Source of the DNA: an uncultured Bacteroidota bacterium
Lineage (GTDB): Bacteria > Bacteroidota > Bacteroidia > Chitinophagales > Chitinophagaceae
Direction: 5' to 3'
Length of the DNA stretch: 46,529 nucleotides
Assembly (NCBI GenBank): GCA_903829015.1
Contig: CAIKOJ010000014.1
Location: 1 to 46,529, forward strand
Every line of letters starts with the position of its first letter. Position 1 is the stretch's first letter. Under the pieces are notes generated by a model. It saw only the letters and a list, made by a program, of their open reading frames with translations. It searched no databases and was not told the DNA's origin. This document shows, in pieces, positions 1 through 7,054 of this stretch. The translations under genes and the position numbers were made by a program.

Positions 1-728
1 ACAAATACGGTTGTAAAGAAAGTCTGGTGGATTCTATCCGTCGTGCTACTGATGTAATGATGGCCGGTAAAGTAGCTGTTGTAGGTTCTTACGGTGACGT
101 AGGTAAAGGTTCTGCTGCTTCATTAAAAGGTGCAGGTTGTCGTGTGATCGTTACCGAAATTGATCCTATCTGTGCTTTACAGGCTGCAATGGACGGTTTT
201 GAAGTTAAGAAAATGATTGACGCAGTTAAAGAAGCTGATATCATTGTTACTGCATCAGGTTGTCGTGACCTGATCACCGAACAGCATTTCCGTGTAATGA
301 AAGATAAAGCCATCGTTTGTAATATTGGTCACTTTGATATTGAAATTGATATGGCCTGGTTGAACAGCAACTATGGCAATACCAAAAACACCATCAAACC
401 ACAGGTAGATATGTATACTATCGATGGTAAAGATGTGATTGTTTTAGCTGAAGGCCGTTTAGTTAACTTAGGTTGTGCAACAGGCCACCCAAGTTTTGTA
501 ATGAGTAACTCATTCTCTAACCAAACTCTGGCTCAGATAGAACTGTGGAAAAACCACGCTAACTACGAGAACAAAGTATATGTACTCCCTAAGCATCTGG
601 ACGAGAAAGTTGCACGTCTGCACCTTGCAAAAGTTGGTGCTCAGCTGGAAGAACTTACTACTGCACAGGCTGATTATCTGGGTCTTCCGAAAGAAGGGCC
701 ATATAAAACTGACCACTACAGGTACTAA
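1..728 (+). CDS. ahcY: Adenosylhomocysteinase (S-adenosyl-L-homocysteine hydrolase), C-terminal part
   Basis: Cytosolic NAD-dependent enzyme that reversibly splits S-adenosylhomocysteine into adenosine and homocysteine, clearing the inhibitory product of SAM-dependent methylation. The gene is cut by the window start; the reading frame is open from base 3, so the GTG at 27 is an internal valine, not the start. The visible part holds the NAD-binding Rossmann loop [11 protein letters not shown], the following [12 protein letters not shown] segment, the [10 protein letters not shown] segment and the family's C-terminal KxDHYRY-type ending (YKTDHYRY). Codon use is biased toward GGT, CGT and GTA, as in highly expressed genes. 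A hairpin terminator follows about 30 bases after the stop. Identification is secure; only the N-terminal part is missing. Confidence 0.97.
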   Translation, partial: KYGCKESLVDSIRRATDVMMAGKVAVVGSYGDVGKGSAASLKGAGCRVIVTEIDPICALQAAMDGFEVKKMIDAVKEADIIVTASGCRDLITEQHFRVMKDKAIVCNIGHFDIEIDMAWLNSNYGNTKNTIKPQVDMYTIDGKDVIVLAEGRLVNLGCATGHPSFVMSNSFSNQTLAQIELWKNHANYENKVYVLPKHLDEKVARLHLAKVGAQLEELTTAQADYLGLPKEGPYKTDHYRY

Positions 729-755
729 TAGAAATTACACGTTCAATATCCCAAT

Positions 756-783
756 AAAAAGACCCGCAAATGCGGGTCTTTTT
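756..783. terminator. Bidirectional rho-independent terminator
   Basis: The stem GACCCGC/GCGGGTC with a short AAAT loop is flanked by A5 on the left and T5 on the right. It lies between ahcY (plus strand) and the small lipoprotein gene (minus strand), so it can end transcription from both sides. Confidence 0.9.
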
Positions 784-818
784 ATATTATTCCTTAAGCA
801 AAATACACTGTCTACCAA

Positions 819-977
819 TCACCAATCCCGGTTGTGGCGTGCATGCATTTTTGCATAGTTCTTTTTATGAATGTAGTGATATTTTCTGTGATACTTGAAC
901 CACTTGTTTTCGAAACAACTGCTCAGATTGATCAATATTAATAACAAGGCAATGATTCGAAATAATTTTTGTTTCAT
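819..977 (-). CDS. Small histidine/lysine-rich lipoprotein, 52 aa (hypothetical)
   Basis: This short frame was found by hand-translating the minus strand between ahcY and the thiolase gene. It starts with ATG (MKQKLFRIIALLLILINL), giving a basic N-terminus and a hydrophobic helix, followed by the lipobox LSSC with the lipidated Cys at residue 21. The mature part is about 31 residues and is rich in His, Lys, Tyr and Arg (HRKYHYIHKKNYAKMHARHN), with no acidic stretch apart from one Glu and one Asp. It ends at TGA and faces ahcY, sharing the terminator at 756-783. I do not recognise a family. The combination of signal sequence, exact lipobox and terminator placement argues for a real gene, though a frame this short could be chance. 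The basic tail could bind metal, nucleic acid or envelope polyanions; that is inference only. Confidence 0.6.
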   Translation of the reverse strand: MKQKLFRIIALLLILINLSSCFENKWFKYHRKYHYIHKKNYAKMHARHNRDW

Positions 978-1119
978 ATTGGTTAATTAAAAAGTACTGA
1001 TGTTAAACCGACGCTAATATCGTTATTTTTTTTTCCAGAACAGAATTCAAACGCACTTTTTTTTTTACTTATCCCGGTTTTTTGTATTTAAACTATAGCG
1101 CCGATCAATTACCGGCAAA

Positions 1120-1150
1120 ACAAAACCCCATCAAATGCATGGGGTTTTGT
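1120..1150 (-). terminator. Terminator of the thiolase gene
   Basis: Inverted repeat of 11 bases (ACAAAACCCCA / TGGGGTTTTGT) around a 9-base loop, 23 bases past the thiolase stop. Read on the minus strand, the second arm ends in GGTTTTGTTTTG, which supplies a T-rich tail. Confidence 0.8.
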
Positions 1151-1172
1151 TCTATGTTATTAGCAATAATGC

Positions 1173-2351
1173 TTACACTTTTTCAATCACAACAGCGCTG
1201 GCACCGCCGCCACCGTTACAGATGCCTGCAGCGCCATACTTAGCTCCGTTCTGCTCCAGAACGCTGATCAAAGTAGCAATGATACGTGCCCCGCTGCAAC
1301 CCAAAGGATGACCCAGGGCAACAGCACCACCGTTCACATTTACCTGATCGGCACTGAGATTCATTTTCTGCATGTTTACTATACCTACCACGCTGAAGGC
1401 TTCGTTCAGTTCATAGTAAGAGATATCTTCCATTTTAAGGCCTGCTTTAGCTACTGCCTTAGGCACAGCTAAAGAAGGTGAAGTAGTGAACCACTCTGGA
1501 GCCTGCTCAGCATCGGCATAGCCTCTTAGCTTAGCTATTGGTTTTATGCCCATAGCATCTGCTTTTTCTTTGCTCATCAGCACCAGTGCAGCCGCACCAT
1601 CGTTCATTGTGCTGGCGTTTGCCGCAGTAACAGTACCGTCTTTGGTAAATGCAGGACGCAGACCGGGCATTTTATCAAACTTCACATTCCATGGATCTTC
1701 GTCTTTTGTGATTTTGATAGGGTCGCCTTTTTTCTGAGGTACTTCTACCGCCACTATCTCTTTATCAAACTTACCGGCATCCCATGCAGCCTGGCTGCGT
1801 TTGTAGCTGGTAATTGCAAATTCATCCTGTGCTTCGCGACTGATGTTGCACTCCTTCGCGCACAGATCAGCTGCATTGCCCATTGGGTACTGGTGATACA
1901 CATCAGTAAGACCATCTTTAGCCAGCCCGTCTATAAGCGTTACATTACCGTATTTGTTGCCCCAGCGAAGGTTTTCGTTGTAGAAAGGCACATTGCTCAT
2001 GCTTTCCATACCACCTGCTACTACTATATCAGCATCGCCCAGCATAATAGCTTGCGCACCCTGCATTACAGCCTTCATACCACTTGCACAAACTTTGTTC
2101 ACAGTAGTACAAGGCACATTATCAGGTATACCTGCGAAACGAGCCGCCTGGCGGGCCGGAGCCTGCCCTACATTGGCCTGCATCACGCAGCCCATCAGCA
2201 CTTCATTTACATCAGACATATTAATGCCCGCTCTTTCAACAGCACCCTTAATTGCAATCGAACCCAGTTTGGTTGCAGAAAGGTCTTTCAAAGCACCACC
2301 CCATGCGCCCATTGGTGTACGCACCGCCGAAACAATATATACTTCTTTCAT
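1173..2351 (-). CDS. Acetyl-CoA C-acetyltransferase (biosynthetic-type thiolase)
   Basis: Condenses two acetyl-CoA to acetoacetyl-CoA, or the reverse in fatty-acid and ketone-body degradation. The 392-residue length is exactly that of the tetrameric cytosolic thiolase II class. The nucleophile is Cys88 in NKVCASGMKA, NEAF lies near residue 316, His348 is in GHPLGCSGAR and the acid/base Cys378 is in ICNGGGGASA; all three catalytic residues fall at the family's standard positions. It could be called atoB or phaA, but no ketone-body or polyhydroxybutyrate partner gene is adjacent, so the physiological direction is unknown. It is monocistronic, with its own TACCTTTG promoter element 20 bases before the ATG and its own terminator. 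Confidence 0.95.
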   Translation of the reverse strand: MKEVYIVSAVRTPMGAWGGALKDLSATKLGSIAIKGAVERAGINMSDVNEVLMGCVMQANVGQAPARQAARFAGIPDNVPCTTVNKVCASGMKAVMQGAQAIMLGDADIVVAGGMESMSNVPFYNENLRWGNKYGNVTLIDGLAKDGLTDVYHQYPMGNAADLCAKECNISREAQDEFAITSYKRSQAAWDAGKFDKEIVAVEVPQKKGDPIKITKDEDPWNVKFDKMPGLRPAFTKDGTVTAANASTMNDGAAALVLMSKEKADAMGIKPIAKLRGYADAEQAPEWFTTSPSLAVPKAVAKAGLKMEDISYYELNEAFSVVGIVNMQKMNLSADQVNVNGGAVALGHPLGCSGARIIATLISVLEQNGAKYGAAGICNGGGGASAVVIEKV

Positions 2352-2370
2352 TTTTAAAAATTTTGTGGCG

Positions 2371-2378
2371 CAAAGGTA
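2371..2378 (-). promoter_or_regulatory. -7 promoter element (TACCTTTG) of the thiolase gene
   Basis: Read on the minus strand, TACCTTTG matches the Bacteroidota -7 consensus TAnnTTTG fully and ends 20 bases before the thiolase ATG. No good TTG -33 element lies at the usual distance. Confidence 0.6.
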
Positions 2379-2383
2379 ACGAA

Positions 2384-2410
2384 ATAGTCGGAATCAGTTT
2401 TTCTGACTAT
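2384..2410. repeat. Imperfect inverted repeat upstream of the thiolase promoter
   Basis: The arms ATAGTCGGA and TCTGACTAT pair at 8 of 9 positions around a 9-base spacer, just upstream of the -7 element. The position suits an operator, but no regulator is known. Confidence 0.35.
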
Positions 2411-2520
2411 GGTCATGTCTCAATTGTTTTAATGACATGAGCCATAAAAAATAACTGAATAAGCACTCTTTTCAAAAAAAATTGCTCATTCTGTACCACA
2501 AAACAAACCAAGAGCCCGAC

Positions 2521-2928
2521 CTATTTTTTGCTTTTCGACTGCTGTGCTGCCTTCTTCATCATCACCTTTTCTTTATTCTCCCTAACCCTGAATTTTACAA
2601 TTTTCGTGATCAGAGCTTTAGGTAGCGGCCGATCATAGGGAAACTGAACTGCACCTTTTGATGTTTTGTAAAGCTTAAGATCATCAGTAAAGTTGCGGAT
2701 GCCAGAGGATGTTGGGTAAAACCCAAGATGATTCTTAAACGCTGCAAAATATACTAGTGCACCATCCAATCTAAACGCGGGCATACCATAGCTGATCACC
2801 TCTTCAGCTTCTGGTGCCGCCTTGGCGATTATAGATCGCATCTGCTGCAGCATATCGCAAACGGGCTCAGGGAAACCCGAAATATACTGATCAATATTAA
2901 GTGGTTTGACCGAGTTCAGCATACTCAT
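2521..2928 (-). CDS. DUF1801 / YdhG-like domain protein
   Basis: Small cytosolic protein of 135 residues. It has the features of DUF1801 proteins (YdhG-like fold, related to the iron-chaperone Fra/YdhG group): IDQYISGFPEPV near residue 12, the EEVISYGMPAFRLDGALVYFA core at about 42-62 and GFYPTSSGIRNF at about 69-80, followed by a Lys-rich tail (KKAAQQSKSKK). Its molecular role is not established. It is last in a tight three-gene minus-strand set with the VOC and SRPBCC genes (gaps of 15 and 17 bases), so the three are probably co-transcribed from the regulatory region at 3807-3953. The ATG at 2928 was taken; a second in-frame ATG two codons later is equally possible. Confidence 0.85.
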   Translation of the reverse strand: MSMLNSVKPLNIDQYISGFPEPVCDMLQQMRSIIAKAAPEAEEVISYGMPAFRLDGALVYFAAFKNHLGFYPTSSGIRNFTDDLKLYKTSKGAVQFPYDRPLPKALITKIVKFRVRENKEKVMMKKAAQQSKSKK

Positions 2929-2943
2929 CTGTTTTATTATCGC

Positions 2944-3369
2944 CTAAGCATCCAGCAAAGCCTGAATGTTGAATTTCTTCATTTTCATAAAAGCACCAAT
3001 CACTTTCTGCGAGCGTTCAGGGTCGTTCATCAGTTTTCCCAAAATGGAAGGCACTACCTGCCAGCTTAGACCGAACTTATCAACCAGCCAGCCGCACATA
3101 CTTTCCTGACCGCCCGCTGTAAGTGTGTTCCAATAGTAGTCAATCTCTTCCTGAGTATCGCAACTGATGGATAAGGAAAAAGCTGGTGTGAGCTTGTAAA
3201 CGGGCCCGCCGTTAATGGCTGAAATCTGAAGACCTTCGAGCTCGAAAACAGTTACAATTGGGTTACTGCTCACAATCCGTGAGTTTTTAAAAACGGTTGT
3301 GTAAAACTGTGCTGCATCTGCAGCTTCCTTTTCGAACCATATGAATGGTGTTATTTTTTGTAGTGCCAT
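2944..3369 (-). CDS. VOC-family (PhnB / 3-demethylubiquinone methyltransferase-like) protein
   Basis: A 141-residue vicinal-oxygen-chelate fold protein of the PhnB-like subgroup. The pattern KITPFIWFEKEAADAAQFYTT at the N-terminus, an FELEGLQISAINGG strand-turn near residue 50, the SISCDTQEEIDYYWNTL segment and GGQESMCGWLVDKFGLSWQVVP at about 89-110 are typical. Proteins of this type bind metal or small molecules, but many have no known substrate and the usual metal ligands are not all obvious here. It sits between the SRPBCC and DUF1801 genes in one transcription unit. The family call is firm; the function is unknown. Confidence 0.88.
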   Translation of the reverse strand: MALQKITPFIWFEKEAADAAQFYTTVFKNSRIVSSNPIVTVFELEGLQISAINGGPVYKLTPAFSLSISCDTQEEIDYYWNTLTAGGQESMCGWLVDKFGLSWQVVPSILGKLMNDPERSQKVIGAFMKMKKFNIQALLDA

Positions 3370-3386
3370 GGTGCCGTAATTTTCCG

Positions 3387-3806
3387 TTAGTTAGATTCGG
3401 TATAATTTTTGAAGTTATCGAGGATCGCCTGCCAACCTGCGCGCTGCATTTCAACGGGATTCTGGTCTTCAGCGTCAAAGGATTCTACTATTTCAGTAGC
3501 ATTTTCCTGAGAACTGAATTTGACTGCAACTTTTCTGTTGTCGCCAAGGGTACAAGTAATGAGCTCACGATCTGTGACTATGTCGTAGATGCCCCAGAAG
3601 TCAAAGCTGAAGCTGCCATCGCGCGCCGCCATTGTATAAGTGAACTTGCCACCCGGTCTGAGATCGTTTTCTGCACTTGGCGTATGCCAATCGGGCGATG
3701 CGTTGTTCCACTGTTTTACGTGCTCCGGATTCGTCCAGAATTCCCATACCTTTTCGATGGGTGCGTTAACCTTAGCTGCGATTGTAATAGCCTGTCTGTT
3801 TTCCAT
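3387..3806 (-). CDS. SRPBCC / AHSA1-type START-fold protein
   Basis: A 139-residue single-domain protein with the activator-of-Hsp90-ATPase-homology fold, which forms a hydrophobic pocket. The pattern is clear: ITIAAKVNAPIEKVWEFWTNPEHVKQW at the start, DLRPGGKFTYTMAARDG in the middle, DRELITCTLGDNRKVAVKF, and a C-terminal helix RAGWQAILDNFKNYTES. It is the first gene of a three-gene minus-strand unit and is divergent from the GlxA-type regulator at 3954. Such cassettes are widespread in Bacteroidota and Proteobacteria, but their substrates are unknown. Confidence 0.88.
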   Translation of the reverse strand: MENRQAITIAAKVNAPIEKVWEFWTNPEHVKQWNNASPDWHTPSAENDLRPGGKFTYTMAARDGSFSFDFWGIYDIVTDRELITCTLGDNRKVAVKFSSQENATEIVESFDAEDQNPVEMQRAGWQAILDNFKNYTESN

Positions 3807-3851
3807 TTGAATATGATTTTACAATAAATAAAAGCACTGATAATCCACAGC

Positions 3852-3898
3852 ACAAAAATGACACAAAATGTCGGGTACTGCAATGTACAAAAATGACA
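3852..3898. promoter_or_regulatory. Repeated element in divergent promoter, candidate operator
   Basis: ACAAAAATGACA occurs twice without a mismatch (3852-3863 and 3887-3898, 35 bases apart), with a partial third copy (ACAAAATGTC) at 3863-3872 and a GTAC-N6-GTAC dyad at 3875-3888. Direct repeats of this kind are usual operators of AraC-type regulators, and such a gene starts 56 bases away. The minus-strand reading CATTTTTG also resembles a -7 element, so the repeats may instead be promoter parts of the SRPBCC unit. Confidence 0.45.
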
Positions 3899-3910
3899 AT
3901 AAAAAGGTAT

Positions 3911-3938
3911 TTTGCGACAACAGCAAAGGTTAATTTTG
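3911..3938 (+). promoter_or_regulatory. Promoter of the GlxA-type regulator gene
   Basis: TTTG at 3911-3914 and a perfect TAATTTTG -7 element at 3931-3938, spaced by 16 bases, lie 15 bases before the ATG at 3954. Confidence 0.55.
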
Positions 3939-3953
3939 TAATATTCTTATAGC

Positions 3954-4937
3954 ATGATGCACATTAGTATTCTGGTGCCCGAATCCTCCGTAATTCAGGC
4001 AATTGCCGACCCACAGTATTTGTTCAACACGATCAATCAGTTTTACACAATGAGCGGTAGAAACCCATTGTTTGTAGTAGAACTTGTTGGAGTTAAAAAG
4101 GAAGTATCGCTCAATAGCGGTTGCTATAAGGTGCGAACAGATAAGCAGATAAAGGACCTTGGCAAAACAGACCTCATCATCATTCCGGCGCTGTTTGGGA
4201 ATATGACCGATGCTCTGGCACAAAACAAACCATTAATTCCATGGATACAGCAGCAATATGCGAATGGGGCTGAGGTTGCGTCTTTGTGCGTGGGTGCCTT
4301 TCTCCTGGCTGCAACAGGGTTGGTGAACTATAAAAAATGTTCTACGCACTGGGGATTCTCGAATGAACTTAAAGAACTGTTTCCGGAAGTAAATGTGGTA
4401 GATGGGAAAATAGTGACAGAAGAAAGCAGGATATTCTCGAGCGGCGGCGCTAATTCTTACTGGAACTTGCTGCTGCATCTGGTGGAGAAATATACCGACA
4501 GACCCACTGCCATTCTTGCGGCAAAGTATTTCGCAATAGACATTGACCGAGATAGCCAGGCAGCGTTTGCAATGTTTAAAGGACAGAAAAACCACACTGA
4601 TGCTGTCATTAGAAAGAGCCAGGAGTTTATAGAAAAGAACGTGCAGGAGAAATTATCGGTTGATGAGCTCGCAGACATGGCATCGATGGGCAGGCGCAGT
4701 TTTGAGCGGCGATTTAAACATGCCACTAACCATACGGTACTCGAGTACATACATCGGGTAAAAGTTGAGTCGGCTAAGCGAAGTTTTGAAAACAGCCGGA
4801 AGAACATCAGCGAAGTGATGCAGGAAATAGGCTACAACGATACAAAAGCCTTCCGTATCATTTTTAAAAAAACCACAGGATTAACACCGGCGGAATACAA
4901 GAATAAGTACAACAAGCATGCTGTGGCGGGATTTTAA
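3954..4937 (+). CDS. GlxA-family transcriptional regulator (DJ-1/PfpI domain plus AraC HTH)
   Basis: DNA-binding regulator of 327 residues. The N-terminal DJ-1/PfpI amidotransferase-like domain (about 1-190) includes DLIIIPALFG and the nucleophile-elbow segment EVASLCVGAFLLA with Cys112. The C-terminal AraC/XylS double helix-turn-helix (about 226-320) includes KLSVDELADMASMGRRSFERRF and ISEVMQEIGYNDTKAFRIIFKK, ending TGLTPAEYKNKY. The DJ-1 part normally acts as a ligand sensor rather than an enzyme in this family. It is divergent from the SRPBCC-VOC-DUF1801 genes with repeated elements between, so it likely controls that unit and itself. Two adjacent ATG codons (3954, 3957) are both possible starts. 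Confidence 0.93.
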   Translation: MMHISILVPESSVIQAIADPQYLFNTINQFYTMSGRNPLFVVELVGVKKEVSLNSGCYKVRTDKQIKDLGKTDLIIIPALFGNMTDALAQNKPLIPWIQQQYANGAEVASLCVGAFLLAATGLVNYKKCSTHWGFSNELKELFPEVNVVDGKIVTEESRIFSSGGANSYWNLLLHLVEKYTDRPTAILAAKYFAIDIDRDSQAAFAMFKGQKNHTDAVIRKSQEFIEKNVQEKLSVDELADMASMGRRSFERRFKHATNHTVLEYIHRVKVESAKRSFENSRKNISEVMQEIGYNDTKAFRIIFKKTTGLTPAEYKNKYNKHAVAGF

Positions 4938-4991
4938 CAGACCTGCGCCCGGAATTTTAAAAGGGGGATATGAAGGTTATTATTTAATCAG

Positions 4992-5063
4992 TGGCCTCGT
5001 CAGGAATCGAACCTGAATCTGGAGCTTCGGAAACTCTTATACTATCCATTGTACTACGAGGCC
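4992..5063 (-). tRNA. tRNA-Arg (anticodon CCG)
   Basis: Read on the minus strand, the 72 bases fold as a cloverleaf. The acceptor arm GGCCTCG pairs with CGAGGCC, with discriminator A. The anticodon loop TTCCGAA gives anticodon CCG (arginine, codon CGG), and the T arm is TCAGG-TTCGATT-CCTGA. The top pair of the anticodon stem is A-C. The CCA end is not encoded. It is a lone tRNA gene with its own promoter just upstream. Confidence 0.95.
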
Positions 5064-5082
5064 TTCCGTTTTTTACGAGCGG

Positions 5083-5111
5083 CAAAGGTATTATTAATTG
5101 CCATTCTGCAA
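5083..5111 (-). promoter_or_regulatory. Promoter of the tRNA-Arg gene
   Basis: On the minus strand, TTG (5109-5111), 18 bases, then TACCTTTG (5083-5090), 20 bases before the tRNA. This is a full match to the Bacteroidota housekeeping promoter and one of the best taxonomic markers in the window. Confidence 0.8.
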
Positions 5112-5245
5112 TAGAGTATTTTTTTGTTTAATTCTTCTTTCTTGAATTTCTCCTTTGTATTGCTGCCGGTATGAAATATAGCAGCTAAATGGATCAACTT
5201 TCTTCGTCAGAAAAATTCATAAATAATATCAAGTAGAAATTTCTC

Positions 5246-5267
5246 GTGGTAAACACGTGTTTACCAC
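5246..5267. promoter_or_regulatory. 22-bp perfect palindrome, candidate operator
   Basis: The half-site GTGGTAAACAC is followed directly by its exact reverse complement, with no spacer and no mismatch; the centre is CACGTG. No T-run follows, so it is not an ordinary terminator. It lies in the 468-base AT-rich gap between the tRNA promoter and the signalling cassette, about 195 bases before the likely -7 element of that cassette. Apart from this and the two promoters, I see no gene in the gap. Confidence 0.55.
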
Positions 5268-5460
5268 AAAACCGACTGTGATACCGCAGTTATTTGCTTT
5301 TCAATAATTTATTTTGACAATAAAAAACACACAAACTACTAATTCAAGTAGCCAATAGTATTTCATTGACAACTATTTTTGAACGATTGAAACTAATAAC
5401 TATTTTACCTTAAATCAATGATAAGAAAAGTAATATATATTTAAATATTTTATTAGCGTT

Positions 5461-5468
5461 TATTTTTG
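5461..5468 (+). promoter_or_regulatory. -7 element (TATTTTTG) of the signalling cassette
   Basis: TATTTTTG matches TAnnTTTG fully and would give a leader of roughly 60 bases before the GTG start at 5532. No clear -33 element is present. Confidence 0.45.
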
Positions 5469-5531
5469 TCTGTTACGATTAACCAAATTACGCGAAAAAC
5501 ATAACGTCATTTAAATTAAAAACAGCATCCT

Positions 5532-5894
5532 GTGAGTAAAAAGGTTTTGATAGTAGAAGATGATATGTTTTCAGCCAATTTGTTAAGACAGATTCTGCGC
5601 AACGGTAGATATGACCCGATTATTGCAGAAAATGGACAAGTTGGAATAGCAGAATTACTTAATGACGTAGGTATTACGAAATGTCTTTTAGACTTAAATA
5701 TGCCTATAATGGATGGCTACGAATTTTTACAAATAATAAGCAAAGAGCCGGGATTTAATAAACTGAAAATCTACATAACCAGTAGTAACTCAGAAGAGGT
5801 TTTTGTCAGAAACATTTCCAATCATGAAATCAACTATGATTTGATAAAAGGTTATTACGAAAAACCTTTTGATTTCAACAATATCATTGCATAA
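5532..5894 (+). CDS. Stand-alone response regulator receiver domain
   Basis: A single CheY-like receiver of 120 residues without an output domain. All key residues are present: the acidic pair in LIVEDDMF (residues 9-11), phospho-acceptor Asp54 in CLLDLNMPIMDGYEFL, Thr83 in YITSSN and Lys111 in YYEKPFDF. It starts with GTG; an in-frame stop lies five codons upstream and no ATG is available, so the start is well fixed. It is first of four consecutive signalling genes on the plus strand. A receiver without output usually shuttles phosphate or binds a partner allosterically, so it may be an intermediate between the kinase at 7690 and the regulator at 7055. The region is visibly more AT-rich than its neighbours. 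Confidence 0.93.
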   Translation: MSKKVLIVEDDMFSANLLRQILRNGRYDPIIAENGQVGIAELLNDVGITKCLLDLNMPIMDGYEFLQIISKEPGFNKLKIYITSSNSEEVFVRNISNHEINYDLIKGYYEKPFDFNNIIA

Positions 5895-5921
5895 CTTGGC
5901 TGACAATAAATACTATTCCTT

Positions 5922-7031
5922 GTGCAAAAGAACATACTTGTAATTGAAGACGATTTACAGCTATCTGCGACGTTATGCGCTATCCTACAACATAATAAAT
6001 TCAATGTAGTTATAGCCAACGATGGCAACGAAGGATTAAGAGCTATACATGAAAAAGCTATCGATCTGGTTTTGTGCGACATCAGCTTACCAGATATAGA
6101 TGGACACGATATCCTAAAAACAATAAGAAACGACAAGGAGCATTTTCAATTACCGTTCATATTTCTGACAGCCTTTGCAGGGGAAAACAACATTCAGAAA
6201 GGGAGGAATCAAGGTGCCGATGACTATATTACTAAGCCATTCAATAGCAAACAACTGATTGAGACTATCAATGCCCGTCTCGCACTCAACGAAACACGAA
6301 AAGAGTTCATTCAAGAACAGTTGAATAAAAACTGGGTCAACATCATAAACCAGGACTTCAAGCAGGAGTTCATGACGCCTCTCAACAGTCTTATCAACGG
6401 TACGTTCCTGATTGAAAGTGCGCCAGACCGCATTAATGTCAACGACTTTAAAGAAGCTATCAATGCGATTTATGTTTCGAGTTTCAGAATTTTCAGGAAT
6501 ACAAGAAATCTCATGGTTTTTTCTATTCTGAGTAATAATGAAGTAATGAATTCCGAAAAACGTGTCTTCGGCGACTACATTTATTTTAGTGATATTGTTT
6601 TGCAAATTATAGAATACTACAACAATGGACTGATCCAAAGTTGGAATAGCATAAAAAGTAACATTGATTTTGTGCCTGTGAAGTGCTATGATAGCGACTA
6701 CATTAATATTATAGTAACGGAAATCATAGATAATGGTGTTAAACACGACAGCAAAAAATTACCACCATCAGTTTCATTAAAGGCAACTGAAAATGGAGGA
6801 TTTTTACTTTGTGTTACGAACAATATAAATACGGATCTGAATTTTGAAATTGATCTTATAAAGCCATTTCGCAAATTCCATGACGACAAATCGCATAATG
6901 GACTTGGACTTGGATTATATATTTGTAAAGAACTTTGTTTCCGATCAAACCTTGATTTTGACTTTGAGATCAAAGATGAAAAAATATCTTTTTTGATTTC
7001 ACAGAATATCGCAAAAGATACCGATCTTTAA
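5922..7031 (+). CDS. Receiver plus histidine-kinase-like protein with His replaced by Gln
   Basis: A 369-residue soluble protein. The N-terminal receiver (about 4-120) is intact: acidic pair in VIEDDLQ, Asp53 in LVLCDISLPDIDG, Thr84 in IFLTAFAG and Lys106 in YITKPF. A helical dimerisation-like segment follows, where the H-box reads FKQEFMTPLNSL, with Gln148 (codon CAG) in place of the phosphorylated His of HExRTPLN. The ATPase-like part keeps an N-box (EIIDNGVKHD, Asn271) and a G2 box (NGLGLGLYICKEL, 327-339) but has no DxGxG box. It therefore cannot autophosphorylate in the usual way and may be a receiver-controlled scaffold, phosphatase or allosteric partner. GTG is the only credible start, since an in-frame stop lies just upstream. 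Confidence 0.85.
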   Translation: MQKNILVIEDDLQLSATLCAILQHNKFNVVIANDGNEGLRAIHEKAIDLVLCDISLPDIDGHDILKTIRNDKEHFQLPFIFLTAFAGENNIQKGRNQGADDYITKPFNSKQLIETINARLALNETRKEFIQEQLNKNWVNIINQDFKQEFMTPLNSLINGTFLIESAPDRINVNDFKEAINAIYVSSFRIFRNTRNLMVFSILSNNEVMNSEKRVFGDYIYFSDIVLQIIEYYNNGLIQSWNSIKSNIDFVPVKCYDSDYINIIVTEIIDNGVKHDSKKLPPSVSLKATENGGFLLCVTNNINTDLNFEIDLIKPFRKFHDDKSHNGLGLGLYICKELCFRSNLDFDFEIKDEKISFLISQNIAKDTDL

Positions 7032-7054
7032 AAATTAGCAATCGCCTTCAATTT

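Noticed and set aside
1893..2379. Long plus-strand frames opposite the thiolase gene
   Set aside because: They are antisense shadows of a complete, motif-bearing thiolase gene and show no protein-like pattern or promoter.
4992..5063. tRNA-Arg as integration site of the signalling cassette
   Set aside because: The cassette lies at the 5' side of the tRNA gene, whereas integrases normally use the 3' end. No integrase or repeat of the tRNA end was seen.
6150..6746. 198-codon minus-strand frame opposite the receiver-pseudokinase gene
   Set aside because: The plus frame carries intact receiver motifs and the minus frame has no recognisable domain.
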